This document shows, in pieces, positions 1-8,236 of a DNA stretch of 22,220 bases. The translations under genes and the position numbers were made by a program. The stretch is taken from NCBI GenBank assembly GCA_002424575.1, contig DIKN01000127.1, forward strand, positions 1 through 22,220, written 5' to 3'. The DNA comes from Acholeplasmataceae bacterium UBA5617. Lineage in GTDB: Bacteria; Bacillota_I; Bacilli_A; Acholeplasmatales; Acholeplasmataceae. The notes beneath the pieces were generated by a model, which saw nothing but the letters and a program-made list of their open reading frames with translations, did no database searches and had not been told where the DNA came from. How positions within the stretch are numbered: position 1 is the first letter of the stretch; every line of letters begins with the position of its first letter.

Positions 1-1308
1 AAGACCAACTATGGTCACTATCCATCCATTTGGGCATCTACAGACTTAGTCAGTGATGTCACCAAAGGTTTAGTTGCTGACCTATCTGTTTTCGCAGATG
101 ATCCGATGTACAAGTCTTTCAACCCATCGATCATGAAGATGATGAACTACTATGGTATCCAAGCAGGTCTTCCACAATTCTTGCAACCATGGGGCGTTTA
201 CATCAACAAGGAACTCGCTGACCAAAACAACATCGATATTCCCGATCCCGATTGGACCATCGAAGAATATACTGATTTTGTTGAATCAGCAGATATGACG
301 AATTTCTGGGGCGCAATGGACACACCATTCAGCTTTATCTTCACCGGAACAACAACGCTCGCGCAATCACTCGCGAACTATCCAGGTACAGGTGCTCATA
401 TTAACCTGAACTCCAATGAAGTTAAAGCATTGATCCCCTACATTTCCACATGGGCATCTTCATCCATCTGGGGTCTTCAAGCTGCAGGACAAGTTCCAGC
501 ACAAGTCATGAACGACAACTGGTGGTGGGGATTTAAGTTCTTCATCGAAAACAAGATTTTAACACTCGATGGCGACCCATGGATGATGGGCGATGCTGCA
601 AACCCAACTGCAGGACACTGGGGTGCTGCTAAGTCGAATGACTGGGATATTTATCCAAGACCTTCTACACCTTATCAACCCAATACAGTTGGTGTTGTTC
701 TTGACCCACTTGCAGTTTATAACTATGCAATGGAAGATGGCAATGCTGAAATGACAGAAGCTGAAGCGCTCAAGTTAAAGATCGCTTACACATTTGCAAG
801 CTTCTGGATTGGTGACACACGTGCTTGGGAAGCAAGAGCTGCTCAACAGTTCAAAGATGGTGACAACCTCAAGTCTGCAATGAATGACTCACTCCCACTC
901 GTTACCGGTCAAGCATTCGAAGATCAAATGGACATTTGGTATTCTACCCCCATTCATGCTCGTTTCGCAGATAAGAACAAGATGCCCGGTTGGCATAAAG
1001 TTCTTGAAATTTGGGAAGCTGGTCAAGTTTGGGACGTTTCCGATAAAGCTTATCCATGGACATATGACAATGAAGGTACTCGTTCACCCATTCTCTATGA
1101 ATGGTCAAACATTTGGAACCCCGCTGTCGTCACTGGCGATCCTGCTGCAACTGGACCACTCAGACATGAATCCGCTTGGACACCAACCATTCTTGCGAAG
1201 TTAGGTCAATGGAACACAGCGATTAACTCTCGTTACATTGAAGCAGAAGATGAACTCCGTGCAGGCCTCAAGCAATTCTACGGAAAGACAGACGAAGATT
1301 TTAGATAA
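1..1308 (+). CDS. ABC sugar-importer solute-binding protein, 5'-truncated
   Basis: The reading frame is open from base 1 to a TAA at 1306-1308, giving 435 residues. The gene begins upstream of the window, so its signal peptide or lipobox cannot be seen; the first internal ATG at 106 is not the start. The visible part resembles the C-terminal two thirds of a family-1 extracellular solute-binding protein: mixed alpha/beta, very rich in Trp and other aromatics (for example NDNWWWGF near 510-540), as expected for stacking on sugar rings. It should sit outside the membrane and deliver oligosaccharides to one of the two permease pairs downstream; the sequence does not show which. The gene uses many C-ending codons (AAC, TTC, ATC), suggesting high expression. 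Substrate is inferred from the nearby beta-glucan enzymes. Family call is fairly safe, substrate is not. Confidence 0.75.
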   Translation, partial: KTNYGHYPSIWASTDLVSDVTKGLVADLSVFADDPMYKSFNPSIMKMMNYYGIQAGLPQFLQPWGVYINKELADQNNIDIPDPDWTIEEYTDFVESADMTNFWGAMDTPFSFIFTGTTTLAQSLANYPGTGAHINLNSNEVKALIPYISTWASSSIWGLQAAGQVPAQVMNDNWWWGFKFFIENKILTLDGDPWMMGDAANPTAGHWGAAKSNDWDIYPRPSTPYQPNTVGVVLDPLAVYNYAMEDGNAEMTEAEALKLKIAYTFASFWIGDTRAWEARAAQQFKDGDNLKSAMNDSLPLVTGQAFEDQMDIWYSTPIHARFADKNKMPGWHKVLEIWEAGQVWDVSDKAYPWTYDNEGTRSPILYEWSNIWNPAVVTGDPAATGPLRHESAWTPTILAKLGQWNTAINSRYIEAEDELRAGLKQFYGKTDEDFR

Positions 1309-1329
1309 CCTAATCGATTTCAACTGAAT

Positions 1330-1359
1330 GAAGGCACCGGACAACTGTTTGGTGCCTTC
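1330..1359 (+). terminator. Intercistronic hairpin after the binding-protein gene
   Basis: GAAGGCACC at 1330-1338 pairs perfectly with GGTGCCTTC at 1351-1359 (9 bp, 12-nt loop). It is followed by GCTTTATTC rather than a clean T-run. It lies 21 nt after the stop of the binding-protein gene and 30 nt before the next start. The weak U-tract suggests a leaky terminator or an mRNA-stabilising 3' hairpin that lets the binding protein be made in excess of the membrane genes, as in the known malE-malF arrangement. Confidence 0.65.
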
Positions 1360-1389
1360 GCTTTATTCAAGCTAAAGAAAGGTGATATA

Positions 1390-4359
1390 TTGAGAAACCT
1401 TAAGAGCATTTTGATTGCCCTCTTATCAGTGACTGTATTGGTCGTGGTCATTGTGTTATTCAGCAATGATTACAACAATTATCAGCCCGAAGGAGAATTA
1501 AGTTCAACCGTCATTAATGGGGCATTTCATGAACTTTCAAACTCATTAACCAATAAGCGATACACCTATATTGATTATATCAATGACTTACCCAGCAACC
1601 TTCATTATGCAGAAGCAGATGAAGTGTTGACACTCTCTAACGGTGATGCCCTGTTTGATGATGACATCAACAGTTTAGCCATGACCTTAGAGCTTGGTGA
1701 TGAAGCGATGTACACCGTCGATCTCGAAGAGCGAGGTCTTTATCGTTTTGTTTTAGCAACTAAGGTTGCTGCAGCAACGTTAAACAACCTCACCCTCTCC
1801 GTTAAGATCAATGGACAATACCTCTATGATGATCATCGTGCCATCGACATCCCTTTAACATGGATGGATGAAAGCAAAGATTTTCAAGTGGATCGCTATG
1901 GAGACCAAGTGTTACCCAATCAAAAGATTGATCAGGGTTGGCGATGGGTTCCTCTTTATAACAATACCTATGTGTCCGTATTTCCGCTCCTCTTTACTTT
2001 GAATGAAGGCGTTAACCTCATTGAAATTGAAAATACGACATCGACACCTCTCATGGTGTCTGATTTAGAATTGATTGCCCCTGAAGTGCCAAAGACCTAT
2101 AACCAATATCGCAATGGGCTTCCGCAAACATCCGTTACAAACCAGATCATCGTGGATGCGACAACGTATGTGTCCAAAAATTCATCGTTTACCCATTTGA
2201 TGTCGCTCAACACACCCTCTGTGACACCCTTTGATGCACTTTATAAAAAATTGAACATCATTGATGGTTTATCATGGGATTTATCGGGTCAAGCGATTGA
2301 TTACATCATCAATGTTCCACAATCGGGTAATTATGAACTATCCTTCCATTACCAAAATACCAAACACGATTTCTCCGTTTTCCGTTCGATTGCGATCAAT
2401 GATCAAATTCTCTTTGATGCACTCATCAGTTATGAGTTTAAACACACGGGGGCACATCGATGGGCGTATGAGACCTTATCAAATCAAGAGGGAGATGCTT
2501 ATCTTTTCTACTTGCCTGCAGGAGAGCATAAGATTACCCTTCGTGCAGAGTCAGAGCCTGTCGAACAAGGTTTACGTTATTTACAGCTGGTGATTGATCA
2601 TATCAATAAATTCTCTTTGGATATCCGAAAGATTGCCGGTAAAGAAGTGGACCGTGATCGCACATGGAAATTCACCGAATATATTCCAGAAACACCGGAC
2701 TATTTGGATGCTTACGAAGTGTTATTAAAAGCAGCACTCACCGAACTCGCCCCTTATGCACCCAATGGTGCCAATTCAACCACACTTTCCTATATTCAAA
2801 AAGCTTTATATAAATTGACATTAATCCAAGAAAATCCCGACAAAGTTCCTCTTTATCTCGATGATCTTTCCGGTGGAACAGGTTCGATTGCACAGTACCT
2901 TGGTGATTCTTTAACCATGGTCAAAGAACAACCGCTTTACTTAAATCATTTTATCGCATCTTTTGATACGAAACTTCCCCGTGCGAATGCCAATTGGTTT
3001 GTTAAACAGTGGTCGGGTATCCGTGCTTTCTTTGCATCCTTCACCAGTGATAAATACAAGATGACCTATGATGAAAATGTGATCGATGTATGGGTTAACC
3101 GTCCGATTACGTATGTCGATATGATGCAAAAGATGGCTGATCAAACGTTCACCCGAGATACGGGTATTGAGGTTAAAATTTCAGTGATGCCTGATGCCAA
3201 TAAACTGGTCATGGCTTCCGCAGCTAACCAGCAACCCGATGTCGCTTTAGGATTAGCATCTTACATGCCTTATGACCTTGCGATTCGTGGTGCAGCATAC
3301 GATTTAACATCATTTCCTGATTATTGGGATTTTGCAGGTCAATTTGCTCCTGGCGCTTTCATTCCATACATCCTCAATGATAAATCCTATGCACTGCCTG
3401 AAACACTCGATTTCAATGTCATCTTATACCGTAAAGATATTTTTGAAGCTCTAGGTTTCATGGTGCCAGATACATGGGCAGAAGTGATTCAAATTCTACC
3501 TGAACTTCAACAATATGGTATGAATTTCTATCATCCTATCGCCGGTGGTGTTGCCATCAAGTGGTTCTATCAAACATCAGGTTTTATTTATCAGCATGGT
3601 GGAAGTCTCTATTCAGACACCGGTGTTCGATCTGCCATTAATTCCACGGAAGCTATCGCAGGATTAACATTCTTAAACCAACTTTTCACCAACTATTCAT
3701 TACCTGAACAGGTACCCTCGTTCTATAACTCATTTAGATATGCAACATTACCCATCGGAATAGCTGATTTTGGTACATACTTATTGATTAAGAATGCTGC
3801 GCCTGAACTTGCGGGTTTATGGGACATTGCACCCTATCCATCCATTGAAGTCAATGGTGTTGAAAATCGTCATTACATCGCCAATGGTACTGCGGGTCTC
3901 ATTCTTTCTTCCACGCAACAACCTAATGAATCATGGTCATTTCTCAAGTGGTGGATGTCTGTTGAAACACAAAGTCAGTTTGCGTTTAACCTTCAATCGA
4001 CCTATGGTCCAACGTATGCATGGTTATCGGGTAATATTGATGCGTTTAGGAATTCACCATTCCCTGAAAAGGATAAAAACGTCATATTACAACAAATCGA
4101 ATGGCTAGTTGACGTTCCTAGAACACCAGGTCAATACATGCTTGAACGTTCCTTATCAGATATTTGGAATACAGCCGTTTACGATGGTACACCAACCGGT
4201 ATTGCCGTCGACCGTTACACCATCATCATCGACCGCGAAATCAGAAGAAAGATGATCGAATTTGGATTCCTTGATCAGCAGGGTAACCCACTGGTTCCTT
4301 ATAACATACGCGATATTGATTGGGTTAAACAACAGATTCAGGAGGCGCAACATGGATAA
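1390..4359 (+). CDS. Membrane-anchored jelly-roll modules fused to a solute-binding domain
   Basis: The product has 989 residues. The start is TTG at 1390, chosen because AAAGGTGAT (1378-1386) sits just upstream and the protein then opens with a short basic stretch and a hydrophobic segment (residues about 6-24). There is no lipobox Cys, so it is probably tethered by an uncleaved N-terminal helix. Residues about 110-230 and 305-410 look like two beta-sandwich (CBM6/35-like) modules: each has a 'GxY-F' strand, a 'KING/AIND' strand and a late strand such as LPAGEHKITL. A helical linker follows. From about residue 560 onward it resembles a family-1 solute-binding protein (KISVMPD, ALPETLDFNVILYRKDIFEALG, WSFLKWWMS). 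It overlaps the next gene by 8 nt. A binding protein three times normal size beside a second, ordinary binding protein is unusual. Domain limits are by eye. Confidence 0.75.
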   Translation: MRNLKSILIALLSVTVLVVVIVLFSNDYNNYQPEGELSSTVINGAFHELSNSLTNKRYTYIDYINDLPSNLHYAEADEVLTLSNGDALFDDDINSLAMTLELGDEAMYTVDLEERGLYRFVLATKVAAATLNNLTLSVKINGQYLYDDHRAIDIPLTWMDESKDFQVDRYGDQVLPNQKIDQGWRWVPLYNNTYVSVFPLLFTLNEGVNLIEIENTTSTPLMVSDLELIAPEVPKTYNQYRNGLPQTSVTNQIIVDATTYVSKNSSFTHLMSLNTPSVTPFDALYKKLNIIDGLSWDLSGQAIDYIINVPQSGNYELSFHYQNTKHDFSVFRSIAINDQILFDALISYEFKHTGAHRWAYETLSNQEGDAYLFYLPAGEHKITLRAESEPVEQGLRYLQLVIDHINKFSLDIRKIAGKEVDRDRTWKFTEYIPETPDYLDAYEVLLKAALTELAPYAPNGANSTTLSYIQKALYKLTLIQENPDKVPLYLDDLSGGTGSIAQYLGDSLTMVKEQPLYLNHFIASFDTKLPRANANWFVKQWSGIRAFFASFTSDKYKMTYDENVIDVWVNRPITYVDMMQKMADQTFTRDTGIEVKISVMPDANKLVMASAANQQPDVALGLASYMPYDLAIRGAAYDLTSFPDYWDFAGQFAPGAFIPYILNDKSYALPETLDFNVILYRKDIFEALGFMVPDTWAEVIQILPELQQYGMNFYHPIAGGVAIKWFYQTSGFIYQHGGSLYSDTGVRSAINSTEAIAGLTFLNQLFTNYSLPEQVPSFYNSFRYATLPIGIADFGTYLLIKNAAPELAGLWDIAPYPSIEVNGVENRHYIANGTAGLILSSTQQPNESWSFLKWWMSVETQSQFAFNLQSTYGPTYAWLSGNIDAFRNSPFPEKDKNVILQQIEWLVDVPRTPGQYMLERSLSDIWNTAVYDGTPTGIAVDRYTIIIDREIRRKMIEFGFLDQQGNPLVPYNIRDIDWVKQQIQEAQHG

Positions 4360-5290
4360 TACGTTATCGGTTAGTCAACTGAAGAAGCGCTATCGAAGCA
4401 AAGCGCAGATGAAAGATGCGCTCGGTATTGCACTCATGCTTTTACCGTATGCCTTATTATTTTCAATCTTTATCGCATTCCCTGTTGCGATTGCCTTTTA
4501 TCTTTCACTCACATCGTTTAACGTCATACAGTTTCCTGAATACCGTGGACTTTTCAATTTTATCAACGTCTTTACCCAGGACCCTGTGTTCTTGAAATAC
4601 GTCTTGCCAAACACGCTGAAATTTGCGTTGATCGTCGGACCAGGTGGTTATCTCCTCTCCTTCCTGCTCGCATGGATGCTCGCGCAAATTCAGCGTGTAC
4701 CAAGAACGATTTTAGCGCTCGCCATTTACACCCCATCCATGGTGGGTGGTGTGTTTATGTCTGTCGTATGGCGCACCATTTTCTCAGGGGATGAATCAGG
4801 TTACATCAACAGTTTCCTGCTCAACAATGGTTGGGTTGATCGTCCGATTCAGTTTTTAGTATCACCAGATTATTTGATGAATATTGTCATCGTCGTTGCC
4901 CTTTGGAGCAGCATGGGTGTCGGCTTTTTAGCGATGCTTGCAGGTATTCTAAATGGGAATGATGAACTCTATGAAGCTGCATATATTGAAGGTATTCGCA
5001 ATAAATTCCAAGAAGTGATGTATGTCACCATTCCGATGATGAAACCACAAATGCTTTTTGGTGCCGTCATGGCGATTGTCGCAACCTTCACCAATGGCTA
5101 TATTGGTGTTGCACTTTCGGGATCCAACCCGACCCCGCAAAATGCAGCACAGTTGATTACAAATCACATCGATGATTATGGGTTTATTCGCTATGAGATG
5201 GGCTATGCCGCAGCACTTTCAGTCGTGCTCCTTTTGATCATTTGGCTCTTCTCAAAAGTCGCATATAAACTCTTCATGGATAAGGATTAG
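4352..5290 (+). CDS. CUT1-type sugar ABC permease (MalF-like), pair 1
   Basis: The product has 312 residues. The ATG at 4352 is preferred over an in-frame ATG at 4262 because AGGAGG (4339-4346 region) precedes it, and starting earlier would add 30 non-membrane residues inside the upstream gene. The start overlaps the previous stop (ATGGATAA), implying coupled translation. It has about six hydrophobic segments; the first follows a basic cytoplasmic tail (KKRYRSKAQ). The EAA loop that docks on the ATPase is at about residues 208-227 (EAAYIEGIRNKF... IPMMKP), with IEG in place of the usual IDG. Its partner is the permease gene directly downstream. Together they would form the channel of a carbohydrate importer; no ATP-binding subunit is encoded here. 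Confidence 0.88.
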   Translation: MDNTLSVSQLKKRYRSKAQMKDALGIALMLLPYALLFSIFIAFPVAIAFYLSLTSFNVIQFPEYRGLFNFINVFTQDPVFLKYVLPNTLKFALIVGPGGYLLSFLLAWMLAQIQRVPRTILALAIYTPSMVGGVFMSVVWRTIFSGDESGYINSFLLNNGWVDRPIQFLVSPDYLMNIVIVVALWSSMGVGFLAMLAGILNGNDELYEAAYIEGIRNKFQEVMYVTIPMMKPQMLFGAVMAIVATFTNGYIGVALSGSNPTPQNAAQLITNHIDDYGFIRYEMGYAAALSVVLLLIIWLFSKVAYKLFMDKD

Positions 5291-5301
5291 GGGGTGACAT
5301 G

Positions 5302-6177
5302 ATGAGTTTTCAAGGAACGAAAATCAACCCGACCAATTTTTCGAAATCGCAAATTGGTTTCTACGCATTCTTAATCCCACTCGGCTTATTCATGCTCTTA
5401 CCTGTCGTCTACATCGTCAACCAAGCATTTAAACCGTTGGATGAACTCTTCTTATTCCCACCACGTTTCTTTGTTCAAAAGCCAACTTTAGATAACTTCG
5501 TGACTCTGTTTAGAACGGCAACCTCGACGGGGGTTCCTTTATCACGTTATTTCTTTAATACATTGGTCATCACCGCTGTTTTAGTCTTTTTAACCGTTTG
5601 GTTATCAGTGACCACAGGCTATGTGCTATCCAAAAAGAATTTTAGAGCAAAATCTGCCCTTTTTGGTATCAACCAAATTGCACTTATGTTCGTCAGAACA
5701 GCCGTTGTCATTCCAACCTATTTCATCATCGTCAACATCGGATTAAACAACAATCCGTTGGTTCATATCCTCCCCTATCTTGCTGTCCCTGTTTCAGTCT
5801 TCTTGATGAAACAATTCATTGACCAAATACCAGATCCCATCATCGAAGCTGCCCGCGTAGATGGTGCTACAGACATGCAAATTGTCTTTAAGATCATCAT
5901 TCCCTTAACAGTCAACGCGATTGCAACCGTCGCGATTTTAACCTTCCAAGCGACATGGGGTGCGGTTGAAGCATCGTCACTCTACATCCAAGATGAAACC
6001 ATGAAGTCGTTTGCGTTCTATTTGAACACATTGGCACTTGCGAACACAGGTAGCACATTAGCCGGTGTTGGTATGGCTGCAGCAGCCGGTTTGATCATGT
6101 TCCTTCCGAATTTGATCATCTTTATCGTCATGCAATCACGTGTCATGAACACGATGGCGCATGCCGGTATTAAGTAA
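5302..6177 (+). CDS. CUT1-type sugar ABC permease (MalG-like), pair 1
   Basis: The product has 291 residues from the second of two adjacent ATGs (5299 and 5302). The Shine-Dalgarno AGGGGGTGA at 5289-5297, which contains part of the previous stop codon, is better spaced for 5302. Six membrane segments are visible and the protein opens with IGFYAFLIPLGLFMLLPVVY followed by the 'NQAFKP' periplasmic-type turn seen in MalG relatives. The EAA motif is at about residues 182-201 (EAARVDGATDMQIVFKIIIP) and is canonical. It forms the heterodimer with the gene immediately upstream (11 nt gap) and ends 13 nt before the next gene. Sugar specificity cannot be read from the sequence. Confidence 0.88.
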   Translation: MSFQGTKINPTNFSKSQIGFYAFLIPLGLFMLLPVVYIVNQAFKPLDELFLFPPRFFVQKPTLDNFVTLFRTATSTGVPLSRYFFNTLVITAVLVFLTVWLSVTTGYVLSKKNFRAKSALFGINQIALMFVRTAVVIPTYFIIVNIGLNNNPLVHILPYLAVPVSVFLMKQFIDQIPDPIIEAARVDGATDMQIVFKIIIPLTVNAIATVAILTFQATWGAVEASSLYIQDETMKSFAFYLNTLALANTGSTLAGVGMAAAAGLIMFLPNLIIFIVMQSRVMNTMAHAGIK

Positions 6178-6190
6178 GGCGGTGGATCAT

Positions 6191-8236
6191 ATGAAAGCCG
6201 TTAAAATCCTTTTAATTCTTATCCTCTCGTTTGTATTACTCTCTACATTTAATCTTCAAACAGAAGCTGCATCCGCAACATCATACACCCGAACGATTAA
6301 TGCTAAAGGTCGTTATGTGAGAACACAGGATGCTTATCTTCCTGATAAAACTCTTGTTGGCTTAGGTTTAAATGGACCGCAGGACATGATGTTTGGTGAA
6401 AATGATCTTCTCTACATCGCAGATACGAACAATCGTCGCATCGTGGTCTATAACACGATCACAAACACCGTCGATCAAACGATCAGTCACCCCGATTTTA
6501 GTCAACCCAAAGGTGTCTTCGTTTCGGATCGTGGCATTTATGTCGCAGATTCATCAGGAGAAGCTGTTTTCTGGTTTGATTTAGCAGGAAATTTTATTCA
6601 CGAATTTGGTCGTCCCACGACTCCATCTTTCGCACAAACCAACTATAACCCAAATAAGGTTGTCGTGGATAACCGTGGAAATCTCTACATCTATGGTGAA
6701 GGTGTAAAAGATGGTATTATTCAGCTTTCCAATACAGGTGAATTCTTAGGTTATTTCACCTCAAATAAAGTTCAGCTTTCTGTGATTCAGCAAATTTATA
6801 AACTCATCTTTACTGAAGAGCAGTTTGAACAATTTGCATCGCGTGACCCACAGACATTCTCAAGTTTATTTATTGATCAAAATTCGATGATTTATACCAC
6901 CACGATGGGAACTTTCCGTAACGCCATTAAGAAACATAATACCCAAGGTGGGAATATTTTTGCAGGAAGCCGTACATTTGCATACAGTGATGCAAGCGAT
7001 ATCTATGTCGATCAGCAAGGGATCATTTATTCATCCATGGAAGTGGGGACCATCTTTGTCTACACCCCTGATGGAGATTTCATCTTCAACTTTGGTGCAG
7101 GTAACTTCATTGAAGGTGTCATCAACCCCGATATTTCTGGTTTATTTACCAAACTTGTATCGATTGCTGTGGATTCAAAAGGTGGCATTTGGGCACTTGA
7201 TGACCGCAAAAACATGATTCAATCGTTTAGACCCACTGAATATGCCCTTCGCATCTATGAAGCATTGAATCTCTATAACTCACGTCAATATGATGAATCC
7301 ATCATGGTATGGAATGAAGTTTTAAAGCTCAATCAGATGTCAGTCATCGCTCATGATAATATTGCAAAAACGTATCTTCAACAGGAAAGATACGAAGAAG
7401 CCATGATTCATTTCCAACTTGCAGGGAATCGTCCAGGTTACTCAGAAGCTTATTGGGAAGTCAGAAACGTTGGTATTCAAGCAGCACTTGGTGCATTCAT
7501 TATCATTTTAGTCGCGTTTTTTGTGACCAGCAAGACATTATCGATTGTCGATCATAAAACAGGAAAAATCACGCTTTGGATGACACCGGTTAGAAAATTT
7601 TTTGACCGAAAATGGTTAAAAGATATCTTCTATATATTTAGGGTGATGCGTCATCCGATGGATAGTTTCTACGAAATCAGAAAAGAGCATCGCGCAAACC
7701 TGATATCAGCGATTATCCTCTACATGATTTTCTTCTTAATCTACTTAAATTTCAGCATCAATAAAGGTTTTATCTATCAGTTTGTTGCTGCTGAAGATAT
7801 GGATCTATCCGCGATCGTCATCGGTTTCTTCTCGATCACCTTGGTCCTCGTCATCAGCAACTACCTTGATACATCCATCCATGATGGTCTTGGTGGCCTT
7901 AAACAGATCTTTATCATGTTTATTTACTCGATGGGACCCCTCATGATTGCCCTGTTATCCACGACGATCTTGAGTTACGTCTTAACCTACAACGAAGTTT
8001 TCTTCCTCAACATCATCATGATCATCGGATTCGGTTGGAGTTTTATTAACCTTTTCCTGGGCATGAACGAAATCCATGATTATTCCGCAAAACAGACTGT
8101 CAAGAGCATGCTGATGACCGTCCTTTTCACCGTGATTATCGCGGTAGTCATCATCATTTTGATTATGATGTGGGAACAGCTTTACATGTTCTTAGAAGCA
8201 CTGATTAAGGAGGTCATCCGCAATGTTACGCAATAA
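6191..8236 (+). CDS. Exported NHL-propeller, TPR and YIP1-like membrane protein
   Basis: The product has 681 residues. ATG 6191 is chosen over 6161 because AAGGCGGTGG (6176-6185) precedes it and a clean Sec signal follows (KAVKILLILILSFVLL, probable cleavage near EAASA). Residues about 60-350 carry NHL/six-bladed-propeller-type repeats (for example LLYIADTNNRRIVVY, GIYVADSSGEAVFWF, IYSSMEVGTIFVY). About 355-425 form two TPR-like helices pairs (ALNLYNSRQYDESI; AKTYLQQERYEEAM). A membrane helix lies near 428-452, and 485-680 is a five-helix segment resembling the YIP1 family. So propeller and TPR would face outside and the C-terminus is embedded. It sits between the two permease pairs. Function is not known; a scaffold or sugar-sensing/assembly role in the importer is inference. 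The fold assignments are by pattern only. Confidence 0.7.
   Translation: MKAVKILLILILSFVLLSTFNLQTEAASATSYTRTINAKGRYVRTQDAYLPDKTLVGLGLNGPQDMMFGENDLLYIADTNNRRIVVYNTITNTVDQTISHPDFSQPKGVFVSDRGIYVADSSGEAVFWFDLAGNFIHEFGRPTTPSFAQTNYNPNKVVVDNRGNLYIYGEGVKDGIIQLSNTGEFLGYFTSNKVQLSVIQQIYKLIFTEEQFEQFASRDPQTFSSLFIDQNSMIYTTTMGTFRNAIKKHNTQGGNIFAGSRTFAYSDASDIYVDQQGIIYSSMEVGTIFVYTPDGDFIFNFGAGNFIEGVINPDISGLFTKLVSIAVDSKGGIWALDDRKNMIQSFRPTEYALRIYEALNLYNSRQYDESIMVWNEVLKLNQMSVIAHDNIAKTYLQQERYEEAMIHFQLAGNRPGYSEAYWEVRNVGIQAALGAFIIILVAFFVTSKTLSIVDHKTGKITLWMTPVRKFFDRKWLKDIFYIFRVMRHPMDSFYEIRKEHRANLISAIILYMIFFLIYLNFSINKGFIYQFVAAEDMDLSAIVIGFFSITLVLVISNYLDTSIHDGLGGLKQIFIMFIYSMGPLMIALLSTTILSYVLTYNEVFFLNIIMIIGFGWSFINLFLGMNEIHDYSAKQTVKSMLMTVLFTVIIAVVIIILIMMWEQLYMFLEALIKEVIRNVTQ
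8207..8215 (+). promoter_or_regulatory. Ribosome-binding site inside the upstream gene
   Basis: AAGGAGGTC lies within the last codons of the NHL/YIP1 gene and 7 nt before the ATG at 8223. It fixes that start and gives a 14-nt overlap between the two genes, so their translation is probably coupled. Confidence 0.75.

Noticed and set aside
2941..3144. Minus-strand open frames here and at many other places (for example 15125-15427, 20137-20463)
   Set aside because: They lie opposite well-supported genes, show no recognisable motif or ribosome site and look like antisense shadows.
4262..4351. Earlier in-frame ATG for the first permease
   Set aside because: It would lie inside the previous coding region without a ribosome site, and the added 30 residues do not fit the family; ATG 4352 has a strong site.
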